From the NCBI RefSeq assembly GCF_037975245.1, contig NC_092570.1, positions 6,119,001 to 6,183,000 on the forward strand: a DNA stretch of 64,000 nt, written 5' to 3'. This DNA comes from Apostichopus japonicus (lineage: Eukaryota > Echinodermata > Holothuroidea > Aspidochirotida > Stichopodidae). Numbering within the stretch: the first letter of the stretch is position 1; every line of letters begins with the position of its first letter. The translations under genes were made by a program, and so were the position numbers. This document shows, piece by piece, positions 1 through 13,900 of the stretch. The notes below the pieces were generated by a model. It was not told the DNA's origin and made no database searches. It saw only the letters and a list, made by a program, of their open reading frames with translations.

Positions 1-594
1 GTTGTGCGAAGTGACCTGCTTCCAGTAGAATAGCTGTTGGATATGATTTAAGGGAGAAAAGAAACGTTAAGGGTGGGAAATAACGTGATTGCTATGGAAA
101 CTGAACATACTTTTTTTAAGGGAGGAGACTGTTATTCTGGTGTAGGACTAGGCTCTGACGGCATATTTTCGTTGTAGAATATAAGCAAAAGGAAGCTGTG
201 TTAGTATTGCAAAGGAAAATATACAATAACTAGAAATATCTCTTCCCACATAGCCTCCGAATCCCTTGATATATGTTATTTTATTTCACTAAAATCTCCT
301 AAATCATAAACTACATTTACTACCGTTGCTTCATTACCTAAATTAACTCTTTCCACATAGCCTATAGCCAATGTGCCTTCTCTCTTTCCTCTCCTTCTGA
401 ACGTTAGTTTCCTCCCCTGAAAAATGTTACTTTCCTGCCCTAAAAACGTTACTTTGCTCCCCTATGATTTAAAGGGGGGGGGGGAACTAATGTTTTCAGG
501 GGAGGAAAAAACTAATGGGAGCTATTCAAATCAAGAGTTAACAGTAATATATATAAATATTTCTTCATTCTAAGCAGCTAGCCTTTAGGCAGTC
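1..594. other. AT-rich flank upstream of the RFX coding start
   Basis: No coding exon was recognised. The stretch holds short repeated phrases around poly-C/poly-G (about 410-520: several variants of 'gttactttcctcccct' followed by a G run and the inverted phrase 'ctaatgttttcaggggagg'), suggesting a small inverted repeat or decayed mobile element. Any promoter or 5' UTR of the RFX gene would lie here or outside the window. No convincing TATA box was tied to a start. Confidence 0.4.
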
Positions 595-715
595 ATGGAT
601 ATCGCAGGAATGGAATCCAATGATGCTAATCCCTCCAATGATGATGCTGGTCCATATGGTATAAGCTTTGAATCAGTTGGACAAATTCATCCTACCATCA
701 CAACAACTACTCAAG
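595..715 (+). CDS. rfx: RFX exon 1, candidate start exon
   Basis: ATG at 595 opens 40 codons plus one base (phase 1), which fits the two leading bases of exon 2. The peptide is acidic and Thr-rich, beginning [16 protein letters not shown]. The donor is CAAG|gttgtt, poorer than the others in this gene, so an alternative upstream first exon is possible. Confidence 0.55.
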
Positions 716-3700
716 GTTGTTCAGACTTATTACATGTTTCAGTAATACGTGAAACCGAAGCCCTGTTATGCAGTGAATTATATAATGTATAACATTTGAC
801 ATCTCTTGTATAAAAAATACAGATGTTTAAGCAGTAGGCTATGCCATCATCAATGCAGCTGTATCGTATTAATCGTATTAACTTTTAGTGGTCATGAATA
901 TGTATGAATTCAACTCATCTATCTTTTATATTGAAATATCCTTGAGTTAGGTTTGATGTTATCTATGGTCCCTAATACTCTGACCGGGCATCTAATATTT
1001 GATGATGTCGACAGTTTGGGAGCCTGGCAAAGAGCATCAGTATTCCATTCCAAATTGTGTACAATTTATGTCCTTTCATCCATAGATAATTATAGTAGTA
1101 ACATGTTGTTCCACTAATAAATATGAAAACGAGAACATGATATTATTACATATGATTCTAAAAAAATCATTGTGAATGCTAAGTCAAATAAGAATTTGTG
1201 GATTAACAGTTATCTGTGATCCTCAGATATAAAAATGATAGGATAAGGCAGTGTCACGGCATGCATGTGCACTGATAAACGAATTACCATATTCTGAAAT
1301 AAGAAATATTCAGGACTAATATTGAAATATCTAATACAGAATTGTCTGTAGTTGCACGCTGATAAAACCGGCTTGCTGTTGCCATCGAATTCAAGATGAG
1401 AAACTGTAAGGACCTTGATACAGAGGCAGGAGTGGGCGTTTCCGGTAGTTTTCTCTTAGCCAAACGTGCGTGCATGTTTCTAGATCTGTGTGCATATGCA
1501 CATTCAGTATATAAGACGGCGGTGGAAATGTTCCACGATGATAGGTGATACCAGAAGAGTTTGTTGTCCGAATTGGAATCAAAATTATTCTGTCGATAAT
1601 GGGAACGCCCAAGGCTTCTGCTTCTTTTGCTAACTTCTGTTTTAAGGGCTGAAACCTGTGCGGGGATTTCTTTAATCTGCTCGCACAGCAGTTGTAATTT
1701 GCAAGCACGGCAATAGCAGAGTTGGATATGTAGAGTAAGTGATAAAGTCACACGAACTGATTTGAAATGATGTAACGTTGGAAAGGAATTTTCCCTTTTT
1801 GCTTGTTAAGAATTTTAACGTCTATAGACTTGAAGAAAAAAGTACAACTTATGTCTTGGCTTGAAAATGCTAGTTTAATATTTACCTTCATTTGCAAGGT
1901 TTGCGTCCCTCATAGAAGAAAGCAAAACTAAGAAAAATACACACACACACATCAACATTAAGATCAATTGGTCAGTTAATGATTAAATAACAGATTTATG
2001 ATTTGTACTGTCCTAGGGACTAGTCCGTTGGAAGACGCCTGTTCCCTGCTGTTCACACAACAGAAATTGACTACTACCAGTGATCATTGTGCATTCCCTA
2101 GTCTGGAGCAGGCTTCACATACCCACAAGTGGTAAGTATAGACTATAAGCTTGTGAATCTAATTATTAAAGCAAACTTTGTGACATTCTAGTGTCAGTTT
2201 ATAAGTTTATATATTTGTTTGATTAATGTTATAAGGTATTTGCAGATTGGCAAAGCTGTTAGTAGTGCTGAAGGTACTAATATCATTTCTGAGAGTATCT
2301 GTCAATAGCATAAACAGTGGAGAGCAGGGTATGGAGGAGGGTGGGGGGGGGAGGCACAGGTAAGAGGAAAGGTGAAGGAAAGAAACTGCAGTTATATACA
2401 GCATGTTCTTTACAACTTAGTTTCCCAGATAGAGAACTCTGTAGTTTATACCCCACTACAAATAATTGCACAAGTGACTTGCACCTGTGATTAATTTTCC
2501 TGCATTTGAAAGAATTTTTTCCATCTCCAATAGCACAATGTCGACATTCTTTTTTCCCATTTCTTCTTCTTCTCTGATAGGCTAAGCAGTAACTATGAAC
2601 TCAGTGATGGATATTCCTTGCCTAAAAGTTTAATTTACAACCACTACCTTGGTTTTTGTCAGCAGAGAGATTTCACTCCAGTCAATACAGCCTGCTTTGG
2701 AAAGGTATATGTCTGAAAGCATGGGCGGCGATCATGGGGGGGACGGGGGGACATGTCCCCCCCAATATTTTAGGTGGGGGGGATATAGTATCTAATATCC
2801 CCCCCAATATTTGGTGGCATAGTTTTTTTTAAGCATATGTTTTGTATTTTTTTTATGATATCGCTAGTAATTTCAAAATAGAAAATGCTAAGATGCAACT
2901 TACAAGGCCTGAGAAGTGCCATTTCCAGCGATCTGGGAGACATTTTCGGCCAAAATTTTCTTTTGCGCTTGGCGCCAACTTATGGTGGCGCTACGCTTAG
3001 AAAGTCTGGGTACAAGCTTTGCCCCTCCCTTGGCAAATTCCTCGCAAGGCGCCTGTCTAACCCTGTCACAATTTGTTACTATATATGACCGAAAGTAGTA
3101 CTTTTTTTTTCGAAATGAATAGCTAGACGGACCGCATCCGTAATGAAATTTGGTTTGCATCTTGTGTATGAGTACGTACAATCATATATATGATGCACAT
3201 CGATATGGGTTCACTGGGTTTCCATTTGGCCTGTTTCCTACAAGATTTCTAACCACAGGTGCGTAGCCAGGGGAGGAGGGGGGTGAAGGGTGGAGACCGC
3301 CCTCCCCTCGAGCATATTTGTTTGGTATTTTCTATGATATCGAAGTTTTATAGTAGCCGTTATAAGAGGTTTTAATATTTGTACACCAATAATTTAACTG
3401 TGTCTGAATTTTCGAAAATTCCTTGACCAACATTCTTCATCATACTTCCCTCTACTCGTGCAAATTAGACCGTTCTGTTAGGGGTTGAGGTTTTTTTTTC
3501 TATATTGGTGGTCCATGGATGAAATTTTGTGCAACATTATGGGTATGTTTTGAAGTGAATTTATTATTCAAATTCTGGACAAATAATGGGCTTATGACCT
3601 TGCAAAGTGGGGCTGACGGGTATTGTGGGGCGTTACGTAGAATTACCTACAAAAGCAATGATCCACAGGAGATGCGATGAGGTCGAACATGATGTGTGGC

Positions 3701-4931
3701 TGGTGATAATCTTGGAAAAAGGTTATGAATGAAAAAAAAACTATTAGGAAAACTTGGTTCTCAGGCAAAAGTGTACATCTGGTTGGTCATTTTCAAGCCC
3801 GAGAAGTGCCATTTCCGGTGATCTGGGGGGCTATCAAAACCAGAAATTTTCTTGTACGCTGCGCGCCAACCAATGGTGGCGCTCCGCTTTGATAGTAATT
3901 AGCCGGCTTCCAAGCAAATGTCCCCCCCAATATTTGAAACAGATCGCCGCCCCTGTCTGAAAGAAACATATTTTCTTGTAGTTTTTTTCGGGGGGATTAG
4001 TTTTGATGTCAAATACTCTCTAGGCTTAAATGTCCAGAGTACTGTTATTATTTCTGATATTAAAGTAACCTTTGACTCTACAAAGGAATGGGGAGGGGGG
4101 AAAAGGTGTGAAATTTTCTTTAATGAGGATTCACATAGCAAATCACTTTGGCACTGGGCATGGATGATAGATGTTAAACCTGTCCCGAAACATTTCAAAA
4201 ACTCACCACACGCTGGTAGTGTTTTGGGAACGGAAAGGGGAAGGCATGATGGAGTGCTAATCAGTTAAAACAGTTTCATGAGTGGAATTTGTCTGATCTG
4301 AAGTGTAGGCTGTACACATCTGTAACTTATAACAGCATCGCACATTGTAATCTTAAATCTCTAGGTGATACGACACGCCTTTCCGCAGTTGACGACCCGG
4401 CGCCTGGGATCCCGAGGTCAATCCAAGTACCACTATTATGGAGTCAAAGTAAGAACTGCTTCAGTAGACATTTTTGGAACTTCTGATGCCAAACAGATTG
4501 GCGGACCTCTTAGTTCCGGCACAACGGAGAGGCCTTCGCCGCTGATGAGGAGCGTACAGAATAGAGAGGCATTCAAGCAGCAAGTGAGCTATAATTCTGA
4601 AGCGTGCGATATTTCTTTGAATTCCCTAGATAATTGTTTGTGCATATATGCTTGAAATGGTTGAGGGTGTTAACTTTAAGCATGGTTACTTGGTAATCTT
4701 CAGAAAAGTGCACCATTGTCTTTCAAATGCCGGCTCACTTCAAAATGAGTAATTTCTAGTTATCGACATGAAGACTGCAGAATTATTTCATATCAGGGAT
4801 CTTTTTTTTGGGGGGGGGGGGGTGTTCTGGTATCACAAAGCCAAATTGTATATGAATTGCAAAAACGCGGATTTCCGATTTTTTTTCTCGTAATTCGCGT
4901 TTTTTATTATATTTTATTTTTTTTTTGATTT

Positions 4932-4975
<44 letters not shown>

Positions 4976-7900
4976 CGAACATGCTGGACTGTGAAGGGAA
5001 GGAACACCGAATTTGACCAGTGGTGGAATCAAGTAGCACAAAGCAAGCAAAAAAGCCTTGTTTTGGTTCAAAAAAGCTAATGGATAAATTATACAAGCAG
5101 AAATTCCACACTTTTTTGGCGAGTTACGTGATGTGATACATTCCATCTAGAGTCCACCATTTTGCATCTAAGCCCTCCTTACCTGACAAAAAATTTCTAA
5201 AGGGGAGGGGGACACCCCCTCCCCTTAAACCCCTCCCCCAGGACGGCTATCGATAAATTTCAGATTTTTTTTCCCCGGCTCAGTCTCATCCCTGAAAATG
5301 TCAACCATGAACATGTCAAAAGTGATAGACAAGATGTTAACAAATAATAATGTAACATCCCATCAATTTAGTTTCTAGTGAAGACAGAAAATAGAGGAAA
5401 TAATCATGCATAGATCAGAGAGGCAAGAGACTCACTTTTATCGACCATGCTGTATAATGAAAGTTGATAAAACGTTTAAAAGCTGGTAGTACCCATTGTG
5501 ATCTAATGTCTCACTGACCACACAGGAAGCAGCCAAGTGATATCATGCCCTTGTTTTTTTTTCTTGTTTTTCTTCATCAACTTTAATACTCACCCCCCCC
5601 CCTCCTTATCCCCAGGAAACTCACTCTGAGGCATCAGATTTGTTGCCTGCCCCACATTTGGAAGTATCAGTTACATCTCGTGTTTCATATAGAATTTTAT
5701 GATATAGTGTGCATATACTTTAAGTATACCATCAGGAACACCTGTCTTACAGCTCAGTGTAGGATTGCAGAAAATGATGGTTGTCTATGCTATATTTGTC
5801 CTTATTCTCAAGGCCTATATACACTAATAAAAGTATATAGCCAGTGATATTATTTGACTACAGCCTTGAAGGTAGTTTTTGTGAAAGACCTTGTGCACAG
5901 ATAGGGAGAATTTGACTTCACAATTTTTTTTTTCAAACTTGTTGTATTGAACCCAACAGTGGCCTTTTCAACTGGATTATTCAATTTTTTAACTGAAAAG
6001 TATTTAAGTGAGAGATTTAGTTTTAAACCAGCTGTCCATGTGTATGTTTTTTCTCTCACATTTAACATGAATGTAAGGCAGTGATAGTTACATATAGGGC
6101 TATTAATACCACCTACAGTATGTTAAACTCTATTATAGACTGGATTTATTTCCAAGAAGTCAATAGATACTTTCAGATGGTTCAATTGGTTTATACTACT
6201 CTGCAACAATCTCTTGTTGTAGTTTAGCATAATATGTATTAATTTTACACAATGTGCTCTTTGCAGAGCAACTTAGGTGACTTTCATGTTTATGTACTGT
6301 TTAGAAAAATGAATTGTGATAAGTCCATGCAGGTGTGCAAAAATTATAATACCTTTCATTTTGTTTTCATTGTTGAAAGATGTTTAGCTTCAAGTAGGAG
6401 TGTTATAGGAGTGTTAGCTCAGTGGTTAACGCTGGTGCCTTTCAATCATTAGGCCCCGAGTTGGAGTCACTCCAAGATTAATGTATGTCGTCCAGTCACA
6501 GAGTTGTTGACAATTCATAATCATGGATGTTAAATATGAATGTAAGAGACTGACTTCCGTCAGCTTGTGGCTTTGATAAGCCAATGATGGCTTCTTCGCC
6601 AGTTCCTGCTTGCAGGAGTACCTAAAAAGACATACATACATACACCCATACAAGTATACACCAGAGGCCATGTTTTTTTCTAGGACTTGCATACAGAAAA
6701 CTGTGCATGGTTGCAGCTAATTATCACAAGTGATATTCAGTTTTAGTCTGCTAATAATTCAAGGAGGTTGTATAATTATAGTTTTTTTCTATTAACCAGT
6801 TCATTCTTATTTCTACTTGCCTGTTTCTACTTTTATAGACAGTGTGCACAACACAAAATAATACTGAAGAATTGAGTTTTGTTTTTCCTGTGTAAAGGAT
6901 AGAATTGGAATACTTTGGTGGCAGTATTAACCAGGGATTGACAATTAACAGCTTATTTCCTTAACAAATAAATTTCATTACATATGTTTGTTGATATTTC
7001 ATTCATATTAAAGCAATTAGCGGGGGTTTTACAATATCCACCGCAAATAGGTTCAGCTCTGATATGGGCCAGTAGCACTTTGTTGCCAGAATTTCCAGAT
7101 GCTTCAGATCTCAAGGATACGTCTCAAGTCTCAGTCGGTCAGGTATGTAGTATGTCTTACATGTATTCAAAAAAGTCCATTCTTTGATCTGTGCTTCAGT
7201 GATACATAATTTTAAATGCTATCATGTGTCTGTCAAGCATTGGTTGATATTGCGGGTAAGTATATTATTGAATTATGTTCAGTGCATTTTTATTTCTATT
7301 AAAGTTGAATGCCGAGTGAGTGTGAATTAAGGTTGGTAGAAGGGAGATAAACTATGTACCTGCTTGATACAGCTGATGTGTGTGGAAATGTATGATATAG
7401 TGATATATACATACCATGTGTCTGTCAAGCAGTGGTTGATATTGTGGGTAAGTATACCTTGAATTATGTTCTGTGTTTTATTTCTATTAAAATTGAATGT
7501 TGAGGGAGAGTGAAGAGGGATAGAGGGGTAGAGTGGAGGGGGGGCAGATAAAATGTGTATGCTTACAACTGATGTACTTGGAATTGAGCTCTATCACTTT
7601 CATGTACTAAAGTTAAAATATGGGGCGGGGGGGGGCGGAAGGGTGATGGTTTGATTAATGTGGGCAGATATATCCCCATGCACTTCTTTCTGATATTATC
7701 TGACTGTTGGTGTTTCTGAAAGTGAATACATACATATATATACTGTCCAATCGCTGACTTTTTAACCAATTCTGTGGTAAGCAGAAGCAGTTCACATACA
7801 AATTAAGTGTATTAGCGCCAACATACTCTGACCTTATGTAGTAGTCAAACTCGCGAGATTGTATCTAAGCATTTCACAAGTCACACTGTAATTTTTTTTT

Positions 7901-10900
7901 TTTTTTTTTGTTCATGTCAAAAATGTCTACCCAAAGTATAAAAATATACTTTAGCATTAAAAATATTGATTAGATTATTGCATTAATATTTTGCAACACA
8001 TGTTCAGAATATCTTTCACTTAGAACTCAAACAGGAAGTATCAGCACGAGGTACAGATATATATAGCATAGGGCAAACAAGGCTGGCATGATTTGTGGAT
8101 AAGAATCAGGGTTACACCATTGGCTATGGTCTTTAACTTGTAAGGCTAATTAAAAACCTAATCATGTCTCTTTTAGAACTTGTTACTGATAAGTTGGAAA
8201 GAATGTGCTGTTTGTTTTCCATGTTTGGTTTGAACCAGGCTGGAAAAGTTGAGCATTATATTTCATAATTTAAAACACTACCAGTCATTTAGTTCTTATT
8301 TGACTTTATGTAGTCTATAATGTGTTACTTGGAACAGATCAAATGTTGACTTTATTAGCAAAAATTGTTTGGTAGAAATACAAACAAAAGACAGCTTTTT
8401 CAATATCATAGAACCAATATTTAAGTCATTTTTTTCATATATTTCCTGACGAACCTTTGTTGATGTCACTTGCAAATGTTTTACATATTTGCTATGAAAA
8501 CAAAGGAGAAGTAAAAATGGAAGCCACCTGCTAATACCCATATTTTGTTTAAATTTTTTTTTTTAAATCTTTGGAAATATCTCTAAAAACTCTATGTTTG
8601 ACAATAGAAATACAATTTATTTTCTAGAATTATAAACAATTATTATTTTTTTTTTTAAATATCTGGTTCTCAGGTGAACTACCTGATAACCTCATATCGG
8701 TCACACTGCATACAAGTACTGGAGACGGTTCTGCGTGGAGGGCTGAGTGATGTAAGTTTTAATAATTTAAAAGCATTGCAGACTCTCCCCAAACCGCGTG
8801 CCGCGCTCTGAAAAAGTTAACTTTCCGTTGCTTGCAAGGGAAGTTTTTTGCTTGTCGCTACAAAATGCAGACAGTACTGAAACGTGATACCTTGTTATCT
8901 TCAGCTGGACCTGAGATGTCCATCGCTGTAAAGTTGACTGTACACTAGTGTCTCATTACCGAAGGTAGCAATTAAGCTGTGTGCGTATTTTCTGGGATCC
9001 ATGGTGGTGTTTAACAGTTATGTTACAACTCATTCGAAACTAGGTCAGATTACCCGCATTAGACGTTTCTCTTTGCGCGAGTCTGCACACCCTTTAAGCC
9101 TTTGCCCTATTTGCAAATGCAGCCAGTCAAATTTCGATACATGTGACTTTATTGCTTTTTCAAGTTAGCCTTCTTAGCAACAATCTAGCAAGTTGACCCT
9201 TATCTAAAGTCAGAAACCTGTCTGGTCCTGGGTTTCTCATAGCTTTAGAGGGACTTTGTGATGAAGGCCAAGGTTGACTTTGTTAACAAACTTACAGGAA
9301 TTTATTCTGCATGATTTCAGAGCCATGATCACATCCTGATAGCATTTTAAATGGCAAAGACATTTATGAAGTTTTCTTCAAATTTGGTGATAGTTTGTTA
9401 ATTTTTGCATCTGGCAACAACAGAGTGAAGGGATGTCATCATGACCATCGGAGCTGTAAATTTCGTTGTTTGTTTCTTCTAATGTTTGAATCATTTATCG
9501 ACAGAGCAAATAACTATATTTTGGTGACTTCTCCCTGTCAGCATAAATTTACTTTAAACAACAGCCATTATATCTTACATACAGTAACTGAGTCTGGGCA
9601 TTTAAAAGACTTAATTAAAGGTATCTATTACCACTGTATATAATTCTCCCAAGAACGAGTAAATAGCTGCTTACTTACATTTATTTCTGTCCTTCTCTAT
9701 AGGTTGGATTCTTGATAGAGCATTTTTGGCAACATCTGAACGAGTCGTTTCGTAGCATGTTGGGCCACGTCTGCCTGACTGATACAATCGCAGTATGCGA
9801 TACACACCTTTATCACACGGTCGTGGCGGTACTCATCCCTGGTGCGGTTCAGCCTCTCCCATCCAAGCAAGTTTTTTTGGCAACCTTTAGAGTTAAAAAA
9901 TGTATATATAAATGTTTGAAAGCTGCTTGTTTATACCTCCACCACTCTTGCCGATCAACGACGTTTTTATTACATTTTCTAAAACCATGTTTGGTTACAA
10001 TGTTAGTGAAAGATTATTGACTGTGTAGCTCTGTGTATGGTATCAGTGTAGTAAAGTACATGTTCATGGCAATCGACTGAATGGCAGTCTAAGAATTGCT
10101 TTGACCGATTTTGTCTCAAAAGGATGTACTGCTAAATATATATATTGAGGAAACACTTTCCAATACATAAAGCAAAATTTTCCAGATCTGTTTCGGTAAT
10201 TTGCTGAACAGAATTTTGTCTCATTATCTTGCGAAAAGAGAAAAGGGGAAATGCTTTAAATAAATATCCCAGCAGATGTTATTTTCTTCCACAATATATT
10301 AAACTGAAAATGAATCACTGTCCAGAAATGTTTAAACAGTTGATAAATTTCTTTGGATTAACAAAATATTTTACAAACGATAATTTTCCTTTATTTTTAA
10401 AGCTTGTTGAGAGTCATTCGAAACTTTGCCTGCTGTTACGAGGAACAAGTAGAAAAAGCCTTGAGGGGACTTCCCCAACGTATCATTGATGTCAAACTGT
10501 CAGGTGAGAAACCAATAATTACCAGCATGACACATATAAAATTGTTTTTATTTGGTCGTTTTCAATAAGAAGTTATATCGACCGTGTCACTTTTATTTTA
10601 TCGGTAAGCGTGCATCTTCTCATACGGACCGATTCGAAACAACCTTCGCAATAGCGTAGAGCAAGTAACAACAAAATATAATATTCTCGTAACAAAATAT
10701 AATATTCTTGTAACAAAATATAATATTCTCGTGAAAAGTAATAAATTTTTACACTTAAGGTGTGATATGCCGTCTTCTTCGTTACATTTGTTCATTCTTC
10801 ATGTCATTAGAGCTTTTGTGAAACAAGTATATAGGAGGTTGTTAGTTGGACAAAATTACATAATTTCACTGATGAATGAATATTTGACATCATGGAATTA

Positions 10901-13900
10901 TGGAGAGCCAAATAGTATTTAACATTTTTTAAGAAGTGAGGTTTTTCTTTTCCTATTTCTAATTTTTTTATATGGTTCGGAATACGTTGGTTGTTAAGAT
11001 AGCATTGGAGATAGTAAAACTGACTGCGTAAAAGGGACTATGGTAGATTTATGCCGTCGAGGGTGACCACTTTAAACTAGTTACAAATCAAAAGTTTTCA
11101 ATTCCTTTCAATTTGTATTCCACTGTATACTGATGAGAAAGATGTTCATTTCTCATCAATTTAATGATATATCTTTCTTAACCAGCTCAAGTAGAGCTGA
11201 TAATGGAGTACATGGTAACTTAAATACCAAACACTCCCTCGATCTCTCTCTCCGTCCATATCAGTCGCGAAGCAGTTTGTCCAGATGCTACACCGTAAGA
11301 CGACTCTAGCCCACCTGGCTCAGGCATCGAGATGCATCCTCAGTACTGAGGGCTCTTTGCAACAGATGCGGGACGACTGGGAGAAGAGGACAGAGCACGA
11401 CCCAGTCTGCGCTCAAGTGGCTTGGAGCTCTTGTGATGATTGGGGCATGCAGAAGGACTTCATTATCAACAGTAAGACAGTATCATTCGTACCCCCAAAA
11501 CACAAATTCATTCCATTTGCAGTTAGCGCTCTTTTTATAGGGTCCCATTGCTTGTTTGCTTTCCTGTTTAGTATTTCTTCTTCGTAATGTTTTGCCTCTC
11601 AACATTGTGCAAGTTGCAATCGTTATATTTGAATAGTATCATTGTACGTTTTGTCTCTGCAGTTGCACTGTATGTAATTGATATTGTTATGTATCATTAA
11701 AACTAAAGATAGGAAAATAATAAATTGTTAGGCAATGATTGAGTTGTATTGTAATACTAAAGAACCCACAAAATTATCATGTCTATTTGTATAAATGTCA
11801 AATGAGTCAATAAAAGAGATGGGAAAAAAAGTATCATTCGTACCCCAAAACACAAAATAATGTCATCTGTAAAGTCCTGTAGAAGCGTTCACCACCGGTC
11901 AATACTTCCTGCTCACCTTATCGCTGATGCATTGGGCCATTTCCAGTGCGCGATCCATTTCCCACCTATAATGACCATGTAGATTTATAATTAGGAGAAT
12001 AAAATTTAGTCTCTGAAAATGAGCTTCCTCACTTTTGCAGTCTTACCTTTCTTACTCTGATCCTGTAATCCATTGCATCTACTTTCAAATTTTAAACAAA
12101 TTTTCAATCTTGGTGTCTTCAGAGGTATAAGAATTTTTCACATTGTTTTGATCATATTTTAACACAAATGTTTAAGTTATTATTTACAAGGTACTTTGGG
12201 TCATGGGGGGGATGGGGGGACATGTCCCTCCAATACTTTAGGTGGGGGATATAGTTTCTAATATCCCCCCCAATATTTGGTGGCAAAGATATTTTTGTGT
12301 GGCTTTTTTTTGGAGGGATGAAAGTTGCTACGCGCCTGCACCCAAGCAAAGGTCTCCCCAATATTTGAAACAAATCGCCACCCCTGCTTTGGGTTAGGTG
12401 GACATGAAAATTATGATACATCTCAATAATCAATGGTGTCATAATTTTATTGCTTAAAGAGAATTTTTTTTCCTGATTACAAATTCGTGAATATATTGCA
12501 AACAGTTCTCATGCCCTGTATATGGGGTCACAAGACTCCTCTTAAACAAAAAAAAACAAACATGTCATCTATTCTTTGATAACAAACCTAGTATACCACA
12601 CAGGACCTCTCGCGAGATTGATCAGGGGTTTAAACTTCTTTATTATTATTATTTATAAAACATTTTTTTTTTAAATTTTTGTTATTGTTTTTTATTAGAA
12701 TTGGAGAGCTATGCAAAGCTTTTAGAAGATGGACACACAGTGGAGGACCATATTCATTGGTTGGAAATGCTGGTCAAAGAGAAAGTGGATCAAGTAAGTT
12801 CTACGTACATCGCTGTTTAAATCAACGGTCAGCAGATTATGACGTGTGCCCCCAAAATTAAATAGGAACGTGAAAAAATAAATTTAAAAATATCATTATC
12901 ATTATTATTCTTTAGTAGCTTGGAAAAATAAGACAAGTAATTCCCTTAACCGCTGAATTGGATTTTTTAGTTGTCTATTCAGTTATATCAATAAAACAAA
13001 TAGTGAGGTTCAGTGATGATGTCATGGTTTATAATTTGGCTGATTCTGTTTGTTTATATAATAATAATAATAATAAAGTTCTTAATATAGCGCCAACTAC
13101 CAAAAGGCCTCTAGGCGCTTTACAAAACCTAAAACAAATAAAAAAAGACAGAGAAATCAAAGGAATAAAAAGTCTAGAAAACACATAAACGCAAGTTAAA
13201 CAGTATGTAAAATAGGAACACAAAAATCTAAAAACACGAGAAGACTATATAACAGACCAAAACCTATAAAAAACAAAACAAAGGATAAGCAGGTAAAATA
13301 GAGTTGTACAAAAGTAAACGTTTAGATAAAAACACAAGTATATAAAAGTGACAAAATCACGTTGAGAAACTTTATGGATTAGTTTCAGCCGATTTAGCCG
13401 ACAATGTATTTATTGGAAGGCTGGTCAACACTGGCAGCAAAGAACCAAAGTTACATCATGTTCTGAACCGATGCAAAATCTTCGTTAAAGTGGGTCAGTC
13501 ATGGATATGTTTGCAGCCTTGTTTTCTGTTACTATCAATTATCTCTTCCCTGAGAATTATTGTTGGTCTTATCTGACCATCATTGAAGGTTCACGTAGGA
13601 ATTTAAGGTGATTAGAACCTTTAGAAATTACTTTTGAAAATGCTCTTAAGAAATTTACCTTGCTAAATTTTTGGGTTGGATAAGGGGAGGGTTGGGAGTT
13701 TGCAGATAAGTTGGATGTCCTTTTAGTCCGAAAATTTTATCGCTTTCATTGCTCATTCTTAAGAAGAAACTATTTCTTTTCGTTAGATTGAAAAAGAGAG
13801 TGAAAAGATTGAAGCATTGAAGTCCCTTATTCTGCAATGGAGCTACTTATCACATCTGATTGTACGAGACCAGACTCTGAGGAGTGCCGCTAGCTTTGGT

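Noticed and set aside
1284-1751. 155-residue minus-strand open frame
   Set aside because: The neighbouring frame (1391-1708) carries the retrotransposon motifs; this frame is its shadow.
3918-4268. 116-residue plus-strand open frame
   Set aside because: It spans a transposon end and intron sequence just before RFX exon 4, without conserved character or splice support.
4907-5146. Open frames encoding long poly-lysine on the minus strand
   Set aside because: They are translations of the 45-base T tract and have no other protein character.
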